Shown here piece after piece: positions 43,851 to 53,443 of a DNA stretch of 64,000 nucleotides. The notes under the pieces were generated by a model that did not search any database, was not told where the DNA came from, and saw only the letters and a program-made list of their open reading frames with translations. The stretch covers positions 558,001-622,000 of the forward strand of contig NZ_PYGJ01000001.1 of NCBI RefSeq assembly GCF_003014475.1. The letters are read 5' to 3'. Origin of the DNA: Shimia abyssi (lineage in GTDB: Bacteria > Pseudomonadota > Alphaproteobacteria > Rhodobacterales > Rhodobacteraceae). The position numbers were made by a program, and so were the translations under genes. The first letter of the stretch is position 1, and every line of letters starts with the position of its first letter.

Positions 43851-43874
43851 CGCCGCAACAGCAGGATAACGTTC

Positions 43875-43902
43875 GTAGGTCGGACAAGTTTGTCCGACCT
43901 AC
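43875..43902. repeat. 28-bp palindrome, copy 1
   Basis: Arms GTAGGTCGGACAA and TTGTCCGACCTAC flank a 2-base centre (GT). The same 28-bp structure, with centre AT, occurs at 59101-59128, and both copies are preceded by CGTTC. It lies just after the MORN gene, between convergent genes, and may act as a bidirectional terminator-like or REP-like element. Confidence 0.8.
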
Positions 43903-44562
43903 CTACCACTCCACGCGCGCGCCTGAATAGTCAAAGAACCCGCCCGTGTCAGACGCTTTCAAACCATTCACAACATCCAGCAAATTCCCGGCCGCCTCTT
44001 CGGGTGTGTTTTTGGCATGACAGGGGTATCCGGCTGTAAAGGGTGTTAATACCGTGCCTGGATGCAGCGCCACGCACATTGCCTTGCGATGTGTGCGTGC
44101 AATCTCGATTGATGCGGTGCGCACAATCTGGTTCAGCGCCGCTTTGGAGGCGCGATAGGAATACCACCCACCTGCCCGATTGTCCCCGATCGAGCCCACC
44201 CGAGCGGACAGTACCGCAAAGATCGACCGCCCTTTGCGCGGCAACAGGCGTTTGGCATGGCGCAGCACTAGCGCCGGACCAATGGCATTTACCGCGAACT
44301 GCGCCGCCATCTCTTCGGCGCTGACATCGCGCAGCGCCTTTTCTGGCCCCGACCGCGTTGACGTCAACGCGCCGCTGGCCACAAACACAAGATCGAACAC
44401 ATCTTTTAGCGCGCCCAGCTGCGCCTCAACGCTTGCTGGTTCCGTCACATCGAACCCATCCCGACGTGACATCCCGCGCACCTTCACGCCGCGCTGGCGC
44501 AACGTTGCCGCCAGCGCCGCCCCGATACCGCCTGTATCGCCAATCACCAATGCCCGTTCCAT
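43903..44562 (-). CDS. short-chain dehydrogenase/reductase (CsgA/C-factor-like)
   Basis: About 219 residues from the ATG at 44562 with GGGAG 6 bases upstream. The Rossmann motif is unusual: LVIGDTGGIGAALA near residues 5-18 (most SDRs have TGxxxGIG). A D-V motif (GFDVTEPASVEAQL), NAIGPALVLRH, the serine of SARVGSIGDN, and the catalytic YxxxK in YSYRASKAALN follow. It resembles C-factor-like SDRs of unknown substrate. A long upstream extension in the same frame overlaps the leuA leader on the other strand and is not real. Confidence 0.85.
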   Translation of the reverse strand: MERALVIGDTGGIGAALAATLRQRGVKVRGMSRRDGFDVTEPASVEAQLGALKDVFDLVFVASGALTSTRSGPEKALRDVSAEEMAAQFAVNAIGPALVLRHAKRLLPRKGRSIFAVLSARVGSIGDNRAGGWYSYRASKAALNQIVRTASIEIARTHRKAMCVALHPGTVLTPFTAGYPCHAKNTPEEAAGNLLDVVNGLKASDTGGFFDYSGARVEW

Positions 44563-44662
44563 CTCAGTCTCCCACACGCCTTTCAACGCATACAGCGTTA
44601 CCCGGCACAGTGGATCACTTTCCCCCTTTTCATTTGTTGCCCCCCATGTATAAATCGCGCTC

Positions 44663-44752
44663 ATGATCAGCCAGCACCATATCGCCCTTTCTATTTCGCG
44701 CACCCGCGCGGCGATTCCTGCTGGCCTGTTGCTTCTCCTAGCCCGCCTCTGA
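44663..44752 (+). CDS. leucine-rich leader peptide of leuA
   Basis: A 29-codon frame, M-I-S-Q-H-H-I-A-L-S-I-S-R-T-R-A-A-I-P-A then GLLLLLARL, ends at TGA 44750-44752, 81 bases before leuA. Five consecutive leucine codons use five different leucine codons (CTG TTG CTT CTC CTA), then Ala-Arg-Leu-stop. This is the classic design of an amino-acid attenuator: ribosome stalling at low leucinyl-tRNA would change downstream RNA pairing. The stop codon lies inside the first arm of a strong stem. The ORF is too short for usual gene finders. Confidence 0.8.
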   Translation: MISQHHIALSISRTRAAIPAGLLLLLARL

Positions 44753-44800
44753 GCGTGCCATCCCTTGGCGCGACCGCTCAGAGGATGCCATTCGCGCGCC
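44746..44800 (+). promoter_or_regulatory. alternative RNA stems of a leucine attenuator
   Basis: CCTCTGAGCG (44746-44755, covering the leader stop codon) pairs perfectly with CGCTCAGAGG (44775-44784). A competing pair is GGCGCG (44767-44772) with CGCGCC (44795-44800). A ribosome held at the Leu run would keep the first arm open or closed differently from one that reaches the stop. No T-run follows, so the switch may act on translation initiation or Rho access; this part is inference. Confidence 0.55.
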
Positions 44801-44833
44801 GGCACTTGGAGAACATAAAAAAGAGATCCCGAC

Positions 44834-46405
44834 ATGACCAAACCTGATCAAGACCGCGTTGTCATTTTTGACACGACCCTGCGCGACGGCGAGCAAAGCC
44901 CCGGCGCCACGATGACCCATGATGAAAAGCTGGAAATCGCCGCCATGCTGGACGAGATGGGCGTCGACATTATCGAGGCCGGGTTTCCCATCGCCTCGGA
45001 AGGTGATTTTCGCGCTGTTTCCGAGATTGCGCAGAATGCCGTCAACAGCCGCATCTGTGGCCTTGCCCGCGCCAACATAACCGATATCGACCGCTGCTGG
45101 GAGGCCGTGAAACACGCCGACCTCAACCGCATTCACACCTTCATCGGCACTTCGCCCCTGCACCGCGCCATTCCGAACCTGACCAAGGACGAAATGGCCG
45201 ACAAGATCCATGAAACCGTGACACATGCCCGCAATCTCTGCGAAAATGTGCAGTGGTCACCCATGGATGCAACGCGCACCGAATGGGATTATCTGTGCCG
45301 CGTGGTCGAGATTGCCATCAAAGCAGGCGCATCCACCATCAACATCCCCGACACGGTTGGCTATACAGCTCCTGCCGAAAGCGCGGACCTGATAAAACGG
45401 TTGATCGAGGCGGTGCCCGGCGCGGATGAAGTGATTTTTGCCACCCATTGTCACAATGATCTTGGCATGGCGACAGCAAACTCACTGGCCGCTGTGGCCG
45501 GTGGAGCGCGCCAGATTGAATGCACCATCAACGGACTTGGCGAACGCGCCGGGAATACCGCGTTGGAAGAAGTCGTCATGGCCATGAAAGTGCGCAATGA
45601 CATCATGCCGTGGAACACCGGCATCGACACAACCAAGCTCATGGCGATTTCGCGCCGCGTGGCCACGGTTGCGGGTTTTCCGGTACAGTTCAATAAGGCC
45701 ATCGTAGGTAAAAACGCCTTTGCCCACGAAAGCGGAATCCATCAGGATGGCATGCTCAAGAACCCTGAAAACTTCGAGATTATGCGCCCCGAAGACGTGG
45801 GCCTTTCGGGCACATCTTTGCCGCTTGGCAAACATTCGGGCCGTGCAGCTTTGCGCGACAAGCTTGAGAACCTGGGCTTTGAGGTGGGCGACAACCAGCT
45901 CAAGGACATTTTTGTGCGTTTCAAAGAGCTGGCCGATCGCAAGAAAGAGGTGTTTGACGACGATATCGTCGCGTTGATGCGCCTTGGTGAAGATGGCGAA
46001 AATGACGCACTGCAACTGGTGTCCATGAAAGTGGTTTGCGGCACCGGCGGCCCGGCTGAGTCCACTGTGGAGATGGAGATTGACGGCAAAGACGTTTCCG
46101 CGACAGCCCAAGGCGACGGCCCGGTGGATGCCACGTTTAAGGCCATCCGCGAACTGCACCCCAACGCAGCGCGTTTGCAGCTGTATCAGGTGCACGCCGT
46201 GACGGAAGGTACCGATGCGCAGGCCACGGTTTCGGTCCGTCTGGAAGAAGACGGGGTCATCGCCACCGGTGAATCGGCCAATACCGATACGGTTGTTGCT
46301 TCGGCCAAAGCCTATGTTCACGCGCTGAACCGTCTTCTGGTGCGTCGTACCAAAATGGGCGAGGGCGCAGACGCGCGCGAGATTTCCTACAAAGATATGG
46401 CTTAA
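44834..46405 (+). CDS. leuA: 2-isopropylmalate synthase
   Basis: The enzyme condenses acetyl-CoA with 2-oxoisovalerate, the first committed step of leucine synthesis. The protein is 523 residues. The TIM-barrel domain (about 1-290) has FDTTLRDGEQSPGATM near residue 11 with the metal-binding aspartate, and ATHCHNDLGMATANSLAA near 210. A C-terminal LeuA allosteric domain (about 385-520) binds leucine for feedback inhibition. Expression is probably tuned by the leader peptide and stems upstream. A strong terminator follows at 46452. A citramalate synthase is the nearest alternative, made unlikely by the leucine leader. Confidence 0.96.
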   Translation: MTKPDQDRVVIFDTTLRDGEQSPGATMTHDEKLEIAAMLDEMGVDIIEAGFPIASEGDFRAVSEIAQNAVNSRICGLARANITDIDRCWEAVKHADLNRIHTFIGTSPLHRAIPNLTKDEMADKIHETVTHARNLCENVQWSPMDATRTEWDYLCRVVEIAIKAGASTINIPDTVGYTAPAESADLIKRLIEAVPGADEVIFATHCHNDLGMATANSLAAVAGGARQIECTINGLGERAGNTALEEVVMAMKVRNDIMPWNTGIDTTKLMAISRRVATVAGFPVQFNKAIVGKNAFAHESGIHQDGMLKNPENFEIMRPEDVGLSGTSLPLGKHSGRAALRDKLENLGFEVGDNQLKDIFVRFKELADRKKEVFDDDIVALMRLGEDGENDALQLVSMKVVCGTGGPAESTVEMEIDGKDVSATAQGDGPVDATFKAIRELHPNAARLQLYQVHAVTEGTDAQATVSVRLEEDGVIATGESANTDTVVASAKAYVHALNRLLVRRTKMGEGADAREISYKDMA

Positions 46406-46451
46406 CCCGCGCATCACCTAAAGCAGCGCAGGCAATGCGCTCGTAAAATCG

Positions 46452-46491
46452 AAAAGACCGCCCGTGGCACATCTCACGGGCGGTCTTTTTT
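46452..46491 (+). terminator. intrinsic terminator of leuA
   Basis: Perfect stem AAAAGACCGCCCGTG with CACGGGCGGTCTTTT and an 8-base loop, followed by further T residues. It lies 46 bases after the leuA stop. Confidence 0.92.
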
Positions 46492-46647
46492 ATTGTGGCA
46501 GATATTCCAAATTAGTTGGCATCTCTTCCCAAGGCAGACCTACGGCGCCCCCCCATATTTGAAACACGAGAGGCCGAATTGGAATTTGGTCAATCTCGAG
46601 CGACCCAAAGATCGGTCGCATCGGTATTCAACTTGAGGGGCAACGCA

Positions 46648-47847
46648 ATGACCACACGTAGCGATTTGAACACATACGTAAACGCAACAATGGATCGCGA
46701 GCAAATCGATCCAGATGGAAACACTAACAAACGTTTCGACACCAAGACCAAAATCGAAGAAGACGCCAATAACAATGACTCTTTTCTGGGCTCCAATCTG
46801 AACGACTATGTTAGCACGGGCATCGGAAACGACTATGTGCGCACGCGCAAAGGGGACGATCACGTCGCAGCCGGCGACGGAAACGACGTGGTCAAGCTGG
46901 GCCGCGGAGACGACGAGGCCAATGGCGGCGACGGCCGTGACTTCCTGATGGGTGGCCGGGGTAATGACCGGCTCGGCGGCGGTGCCGGTGATGATTACTT
47001 TGGCGCTGTGAATGGCTCCAATCTCGTCTCGACCGGTGACGGACATGACACGATTGTATTGACTTATCGTCAATCCAAGATGGAAGCACGTGACGGCAAC
47101 GCAACGGCCGACGACTGGGCCGGAGGCTCCGATGCCTACACGACTGTGACTGACTTTACCGTCGGTGAAGACGTCCTTCACATGACCGGCCTCAATGAGG
47201 GCAAAGCCCCTGAGAAACTGTTGTTTGACGTGTCCAAGAAAGGCACCATGATCACCGATCAGGACGGCAATGCCATAGTCTATCTACGCGACGTTCAAGT
47301 CGAGGACGCCGAAGCCTTCATCGCTGACAGCATGGATTTTGGAAAATTCGACTGGAAAGGCACTCAATTGCGCCTGCTGAGCGAAGGTGAAGACGCACCT
47401 GGCAAGATCAAGGATGACGGGTCGATGAAGAATGTCGACTTCAAGGACAAGGTCAGCGACTACGGTGTTTTCGACTATGGTGAAAATGACCTGAACCCAG
47501 CGGGCCGCGGTGGTCAGTCCTTTTTCTACGGTTCCGACGGATCCCTGTCACAAGAAGCTCGCGCGGTGATTTCTGGCTCGACTCTGAGTGAAGGCGAAGT
47601 GGAAGAATTCGTATTTGCCCTGCTCGACGACAAGGCCGGAGTCCAGCAGTTTGGCGCAGAGGCTGACGAGATTGTCGTGACACAACTAGAAGCGGAACAG
47701 CTGACCTTTGAGGTGAACAACGGCAACACCAGCCTCAGTCCTCAAGGTGCGACAGACACTGTTGTTTTGCGCGGTGAAGTGGTTGAAGACGCGATCCGCA
47801 ACTGGGAAGCGACAACCGGATTAGACAGCGACTCGTTCGTTTTCTAA
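46648..47847 (+). CDS. RTX calcium-binding protein, likely type I secreted
   Basis: About 399 residues from the ATG at 46648, with GAGGGG upstream; 44 earlier in-frame codons look non-coding. Residues about 52-125 carry RTX nonapeptide-like repeats (GIGNDYV, GKGDDHV, GDGNDVVKLGRGDDEA, GGDGRDFLMGGRGNDRLGGGAGDDYF) that bind calcium in a parallel beta-roll. No N-terminal signal peptide is present. The C-terminus ends with a short hydrophobic tail (DSDSFVF), as type I secretion substrates do. The remaining acidic 270 residues match no domain I recognise. No secretion ABC genes are adjacent. Confidence 0.82.
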   Translation: MTTRSDLNTYVNATMDREQIDPDGNTNKRFDTKTKIEEDANNNDSFLGSNLNDYVSTGIGNDYVRTRKGDDHVAAGDGNDVVKLGRGDDEANGGDGRDFLMGGRGNDRLGGGAGDDYFGAVNGSNLVSTGDGHDTIVLTYRQSKMEARDGNATADDWAGGSDAYTTVTDFTVGEDVLHMTGLNEGKAPEKLLFDVSKKGTMITDQDGNAIVYLRDVQVEDAEAFIADSMDFGKFDWKGTQLRLLSEGEDAPGKIKDDGSMKNVDFKDKVSDYGVFDYGENDLNPAGRGGQSFFYGSDGSLSQEARAVISGSTLSEGEVEEFVFALLDDKAGVQQFGAEADEIVVTQLEAEQLTFEVNNGNTSLSPQGATDTVVLRGEVVEDAIRNWEATTGLDSDSFVF

Positions 47848-47866
47848 GGGTCAAATACCAAAGCAT

Positions 47867-47897
47867 AAGGCGCCCCGTTCACAGGGCGCCTTTTTTT
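47867..47897 (+). terminator. intrinsic terminator of the RTX gene
   Basis: Stem AAGGCGCCC (47867-47875) with GGGCGCCTT (47884-47892), followed by a T-run. It lies 20 bases after the stop and also faces the convergent dioxygenase gene. Confidence 0.9.
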
Positions 47898-47922
47898 ATC
47901 AGCCACACGGTTGGATTAGCCG

Positions 47923-48822
47923 TTATTGCGCAATTGCCGCGCGCGCGCTGGCCAACCCATCCTGATCCCGCATGGTGCAGCAAATGCTGACCAGCGTGCG
48001 AGGTTTCGAGTAATCCCAAGGCCGGCCACGGTGCAGAACCGCGCGTTGATCCCAGATCAACACATCGCCCACTTGCCATTTATGGGCGTAAACAAATGCA
48101 TCTTGAGTGCAATACGCCATGAGCTCGTTGAGAAGCGCATCCCCGTCTTCGGGGCTCATCCCTTCGACCTCATAGACATGGCTCGCGATAAACAACCCCT
48201 CGCGGCCATTCACCGGGTTTGGCCAAACTGCTGGCCAACGCTGTGCTTCCCAGCGTGTGAAGTCAGACTGACGGGCCAACTCCGCCGAAACACGCTCACG
48301 CGAACGGATAAAGTTATGCCCCAGCACGCGCCCCTGAATACGGTTGCGCAATGCGTCCGGCATCTCGGCCCATGCCGCGCGGGTCGAGGCCAGCTCGGTT
48401 TCGCCCCCCTGTTCGGTCACGACTTTGGCCGTCAGGATATTGCATAGCGCCGGGTTCGGAAGAAACGTGCTATCGATGTGCCAAAGTTGGTTGGCCTTTA
48501 GGTTCAACGTGTGCAGATCCATCTCACCGGTCACGCCGCCATCGGCTGTTTCGTTGCTGACGGGCCGCACGGGCGGAGTTTCACCGGGTTTGCGTTTTTC
48601 GGGTTCGCGGTCCTCGATCGGGCCAAACATCTGGGCAAGCTTTTGATGGGCTTCCGGTTTCAGGTCTTGGGCGCGGAACAATAGCGCCGAGTGCTCATCG
48701 AATAGTTCGCGCAGCTGCTGAAACGAAGTGTCATTGATGACCGAGAGGTCGAGGTCATGAACCTCAACCCCAAACCTGTCTGTCAGAGGGGAAGTTTGAA
48801 AACTGGTCATTGTGTCGTTCAT
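47923..48822 (-). CDS. TauD/TfdA-family 2-oxoglutarate-dependent dioxygenase (second)
   Basis: The 299-residue Fe(II)/2-oxoglutarate oxygenase has the iron motif WHIDSTF near residue 115, the distal histidine in VLIWDQRAVLHRGRPW, and the co-substrate arginine in KPRTLVSICC at the C-terminus. The TfdA-like HxD region, HALLFRAQDL-type N-terminus (EHSALLFRAQDLKPEAHQKLA here) and length suit the 2,4-D dioxygenase/alkylsulfatase group. The substrate is not known. It is divergent from a LysR gene, the second such pair in this window. Confidence 0.88.
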   Translation of the reverse strand: MNDTMTSFQTSPLTDRFGVEVHDLDLSVINDTSFQQLRELFDEHSALLFRAQDLKPEAHQKLAQMFGPIEDREPEKRKPGETPPVRPVSNETADGGVTGEMDLHTLNLKANQLWHIDSTFLPNPALCNILTAKVVTEQGGETELASTRAAWAEMPDALRNRIQGRVLGHNFIRSRERVSAELARQSDFTRWEAQRWPAVWPNPVNGREGLFIASHVYEVEGMSPEDGDALLNELMAYCTQDAFVYAHKWQVGDVLIWDQRAVLHRGRPWDYSKPRTLVSICCTMRDQDGLASARAAIAQ

Positions 48823-48904
48823 GGAAAGTGTCCTGTTCGTTGAATAGCTTGCAGTTAGAAAAACACATTCACCACTCTCAATAAACTTGCATAACGCGTA
48901 TCCG

Positions 48905-48919
48905 CTTCATACCTTGAAG
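48905..48919. promoter_or_regulatory. T-N11-A inverted repeat next to LysR start
   Basis: CTTCA-TACCT-TGAAG with perfect 5-base arms ends 2 bases before the LysR ATG at 48922. It may be an autoregulatory site, or the GAAG may simply serve as ribosome site. Confidence 0.35.
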
Positions 48920-48921
48920 CT

Positions 48922-49860
48922 ATGCAATCCAAATTCAGACGCATACAGACGCTATTGACGCCATTACGCGTTTTCGAGGCTGCGGCGCGTGCTGAAAGCT
49001 TTACGAAAGCTGCCAATGAACTAGGAATGCGTCAGCCCAGCGTCAGCCGTCACATCGCCAATCTCGAGGCGGATTTGGGTGTGGCGCTATTTGAGCGCAA
49101 CCACAACAACCCAACTTTGACTCGGGCCGGACGCGATCTGGCGCATGCCACCGATCTGGGACTGACCCATATTCAAACGGCCGTTGAGAACGTGGCGGCA
49201 ACGCCGCGGCGCGCCGGATTGACGCTGGCGTGCAGTTTCAGCTTCGCGCATGGCTGGTTACTGCCTCGGTTCTCCGATTTGCGACGCGCCACCGGACAGG
49301 CACCGATCCATCTTGTAGTGTCCTATTGGCTCGAAGACCTTAAGCGGGACGATGTCGACCTTGTTGTGAACTGGCGTAGCAGGGACGGCACCGACTGGCC
49401 TAGCATTGGATTATTTGACGAGGTCGTCTATCCCGTTTGTGCCCCAAACTATCTGCGCCAACATCCTCATCTGGCCCAAGCCGAGGGCGATCCAAACGCA
49501 ATCCTTTCCGGCGATCTGCTACACTATGCCGAACGCGAGCATGAGTTTGTGGGTTGGGAGCACTGGTTTGCGCACTTGGGGCAATCGACGCCACCGGATG
49601 CCGCCGCGTACCGGCATTCCAACTATCATTTCATGATACAGGCGGCGATGGATGGCGAGGGTGTCGCGCTGGGATGGCATCATTTGGTGGCTGATCAAAT
49701 CGCCGCCGGGCGACTCAGTCGTATTGGCCCGGCGCTACATTATCGGGACGCGGCATATTCGTTGGAATACCGCCCCGATCTGGACGAATCTGACCTTCGA
49801 GATTCAGTGCTCGACTGGTTTCGCGCTGAGGCTGACGCATTGCCGACAGTGGACAAATGA
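48922..49860 (+). CDS. LysR-type regulator (GcvA-like), partner of the second dioxygenase
   Basis: The 312-residue protein has a winged helix (LLTPLRVFEAAARAESFTKAANELGMRQPSVSRHIANLEADLGVALFER, about 11-60, split here as one region) of the GcvA/AmpR type. A substrate-binding domain with LACSFSFAHGWLLPRFSDLR and a C-terminal region VALGWHHLVADQIAAGRL follow. It is divergent from the TauD-family gene and probably controls it. The ligand is unknown. It is convergent with rlmJ. Confidence 0.9.
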   Translation: MQSKFRRIQTLLTPLRVFEAAARAESFTKAANELGMRQPSVSRHIANLEADLGVALFERNHNNPTLTRAGRDLAHATDLGLTHIQTAVENVAATPRRAGLTLACSFSFAHGWLLPRFSDLRRATGQAPIHLVVSYWLEDLKRDDVDLVVNWRSRDGTDWPSIGLFDEVVYPVCAPNYLRQHPHLAQAEGDPNAILSGDLLHYAEREHEFVGWEHWFAHLGQSTPPDAAAYRHSNYHFMIQAAMDGEGVALGWHHLVADQIAAGRLSRIGPALHYRDAAYSLEYRPDLDESDLRDSVLDWFRAEADALPTVDK

Positions 49861-49883
49861 TGCGCAATTGACTGCGCTCAGGG

Positions 49884-50669
49884 TCAGCCCGTCAGCGCGG
49901 CGAACTTGTCCGAGAGCCATTTGGCTTCGCTTTCCAAACCAAATGGCGCATTTAGCACAAACATGCCAGATCCGATCATACGGTGCCCTTCGCGCGCGGC
50001 GGGGAAATGCACCTCATGGCGTAGTGTCTTGGGCAGCGCTTGGTTTTCCAGCGCCGTCAGCATCGCCGCGTGTGCGCCATCCGCCAAAATCGGATACCAC
50101 AACGCAATAACGCCCACGTTCCATTTGCGATGCAGCTTGGCGATAAAGCCCGGAATCGTTTTGTAGTCGGTCTTGATTTCATAACTCGGATCAATCAGCA
50201 GCACGCCGCGGCGAGGGGTAGGTGGACACACCGCCATCGCCATTTCAAACCCGTCCTGACGATGCACTTTGGCCCCGCTGCCACGCATCGCGCCGGTCAA
50301 GGCAGCGCCTTCTTGGGGATGCAGCTCGGCGAGATGCAGATTGTCCTGGGGGCGCAAAAGCTCAGCCGCAAGCGCAGGAGAACCGGGATAAGCGGTCGCA
50401 CCAAATTTCGCACGCACGGCTCTAAGTGATCGAGAATAAGGGTGATCCGCGCCAAACCATGTTTCGGCAACCCCAATCCCGGCCTCTGCCTCGCCGGTCT
50501 TGACCGCCTCATCCGCGTCCAGATGATACAACCCACGTCCGGCATGGGTTTCCAGATAGCTCATTGGCTTTGGTTTGGCCGTCATATAGGCCAGCATCCA
50601 GCTGAGCAGCGCGTGTTTCTGCACATCGGCCAGATTGCCCGCGTGATAAATGTGCTGATAGCTCAACAT
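49884..50669 (-). CDS. rlmJ: 23S rRNA (adenine(2030)-N6)-methyltransferase
   Basis: About 261 residues from the ATG at 50669, where the typical MLSYQHIYHAGNLADVQKH N-terminus begins. The enzyme methylates A2030 of 23S rRNA with S-adenosylmethionine. Visible features are YLETHAGRGLYHLDA (SAM-binding), YPGSPALAAELLRPQD, and the catalytic DPPY-like motif in VLLIDPSYEIK. An in-frame extension to 50747 lies in AT-poor leader sequence and is not family-like. It is divergent from mreB. Confidence 0.92.
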   Translation of the reverse strand: MLSYQHIYHAGNLADVQKHALLSWMLAYMTAKPKPMSYLETHAGRGLYHLDADEAVKTGEAEAGIGVAETWFGADHPYSRSLRAVRAKFGATAYPGSPALAAELLRPQDNLHLAELHPQEGAALTGAMRGSGAKVHRQDGFEMAMAVCPPTPRRGVLLIDPSYEIKTDYKTIPGFIAKLHRKWNVGVIALWYPILADGAHAAMLTALENQALPKTLRHEVHFPAAREGHRMIGSGMFVLNAPFGLESEAKWLSDKFAALTG

Positions 50670-50828
50670 GTTCCGCCCCTGTTTTACCCCCCTCTCATGT
50701 CCGCTTTTGCCTTGGGATTGCAAGCGCCTTGCCCTGACAACGGGCAAAGCGCCCGCAACAAGGCAAAACGCGGCGGATTCATGCGCATTAGCCCCGCCTT
50801 GGGTCTTTCACAAACAGGATGCACTCCA

Positions 50829-51937
<1,109 letters not shown>

Positions 51938-52020
51938 TCCCGGTTCTCTCGCGCCTGTGTTTGGCGTGGGCCGGGTGGCCATGCTAGATGTAACACGCGC
52001 TTTCAGTATCAGGGGGCAAA

Positions 52021-52914
52021 GTGGCCAAAGACCGGACACAGGGTGAAGATTATGCAGGCCCGATCAAACGGTTGTTTGTCGGGATTCTGGTCTTGTGTCT
52101 GCTGGCCTTTTTCCTTGTCTGGCGCATCGACAGCCCGCGCGTGGAACGGTTCCGCGCACAGGTGACGGACAAGGTTGTTCCCAACTTTGACTGGGCCATG
52201 GCGCCAGTCACGGGGGCCGTAAACCTGATGCGGGACTTTCAGAGTTACAACCGGATTGTCGAGCAAAACCAAGAGCTTCGCCGAGAACTGCAACAGATGA
52301 AAGCGTGGAAAGAGGCGGCGCTGCAACTGGAACAGGAAAACGCACGGCTGCTTGATCTGAACAACGTGCGGCTCGATCCGCGCCTAACATATATTACCGG
52401 TGTTGTGCTGGCCGATAGCGGCTCGCCTTTTCGTCAATCCGTGCTTTTGAACATTGGCGCGCGCGACGGCGTGGTGGACGGCTGGGCGACCATGGATGGA
52501 ATCGGCCTGGTCGGGCGCATTTCCGGTGTCGGGCAGTCAACCGCGCGGGTGATCCTGTTGACCGACAGTTCCAGCCGCGTCCCCGCGCTGATCCAACCAT
52601 CAGGGCAGACTGCACTTATCGTGGGCGACAACTCGGTCGCGCCGCATGTGGATTTCCTTGAGAACGCCGATCTTGTGCGTCCGGGCGACCGGGTGGTGAC
52701 GTCTGGCGATGGCGATGTGTTTCCCGGCGGATTGTTGATTGGTCAGGTTGCCACTGATCCGGGCGGGCGACTGCGTGTGCGTCTGTCGGCAGATTACGAA
52801 CGGCTCGAATTTCTGCGTGTGCTGCGGCACCATGGGCAGAAAAAGGTAACCACGCCCGGTGCGGTTGTCACCCCGGACCAGACTGCGAACGCTGTGGAAA
52901 ACAGCGATGGCTAG
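52021..52914 (+). CDS. mreC: rod shape-determining protein MreC
   Basis: The 297-residue protein starts at a GTG with GGGGG upstream. One membrane helix (LFVGILVLCLLAFFLVW, about 18-34), a coiled coil rich in Gln and Glu (about 68-108), and the periplasmic beta domains (about 110-270, with GRISGVGQSTARVILLTD) follow. It is the periplasmic bridge between MreB filaments and PBP2. Its end overlaps the mreD start by 8 bases. Confidence 0.95.
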   Translation: MAKDRTQGEDYAGPIKRLFVGILVLCLLAFFLVWRIDSPRVERFRAQVTDKVVPNFDWAMAPVTGAVNLMRDFQSYNRIVEQNQELRRELQQMKAWKEAALQLEQENARLLDLNNVRLDPRLTYITGVVLADSGSPFRQSVLLNIGARDGVVDGWATMDGIGLVGRISGVGQSTARVILLTDSSSRVPALIQPSGQTALIVGDNSVAPHVDFLENADLVRPGDRVVTSGDGDVFPGGLLIGQVATDPGGRLRVRLSADYERLEFLRVLRHHGQKKVTTPGAVVTPDQTANAVENSDG

Positions 52915-53443
52915 TGGTGTGATCTCTCATAAGTGGTTGATGCGCATCGCGTTTGTCATCACCTGTCTGGTCATCCTGTTCCTTCAGCTTTTGCCGCTGG
53001 AAACCACACCGCGCCGCTGGGCGGGTCCGGATTTACTGATCGTGCTGACCGTGGCCTGGGCCGGACGCCAGCCGAAATACACACCGCCCATTGTCGTCGC
53101 GCTAGTGTTTCTGCTAGCTGATTTGCTGCTGATGCGTCCGCCGGGCATGCTGGCCGCTGTGATGGTGATCGCAGTCGAAGTCCAGCGCCATCGCGCCCCG
53201 TCGCAACGCGCCGCAACATTCCTTGCGGAATGGGCCTATGCCGCGGCGCTGATGGTGGCGATTGCCCTGGCGTATCGCGTTGGTTTAACACTCTTTTTTG
53301 TGGAGCGCGCCTCTCTCGGACTGACGCTGATGCAGGTGATTATGAATGTCATGATCTATCCGTTTATCGTGTTGCTGTCGGCGGGCATATTCGGTGTGCG
53401 CCGCAGCGCGGTGCGTGACACCGGAATGGGGGCCACCGCATGA
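52907..53443 (+). CDS. mreD: rod shape-determining protein MreD
   Basis: About 178 residues from the ATG at 52907, overlapping mreC by 8 bases. Five or so hydrophobic segments (for example MRIAFVITCLVILFLQLLPL and ILLADLLLMRPPGMLAAVMV type regions) make it the polytopic inner-membrane partner of MreC. RPPGMLAAVMVI and IYPFIVLLSAGIFGVRR fit the alphaproteobacterial MreD group. The stop overlaps the mrdA start (ATGA). Confidence 0.88.
   Translation: MASGVISHKWLMRIAFVITCLVILFLQLLPLETTPRRWAGPDLLIVLTVAWAGRQPKYTPPIVVALVFLLADLLLMRPPGMLAAVMVIAVEVQRHRAPSQRAATFLAEWAYAAALMVAIALAYRVGLTLFFVERASLGLTLMQVIMNVMIYPFIVLLSAGIFGVRRSAVRDTGMGATA

Noticed and set aside
44563-44841. N-terminal extension of the SDR protein
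   Set aside because: The extension is opposite the leuA leader, has no family similarity, and a good ribosome site stands before the ATG at 44562.
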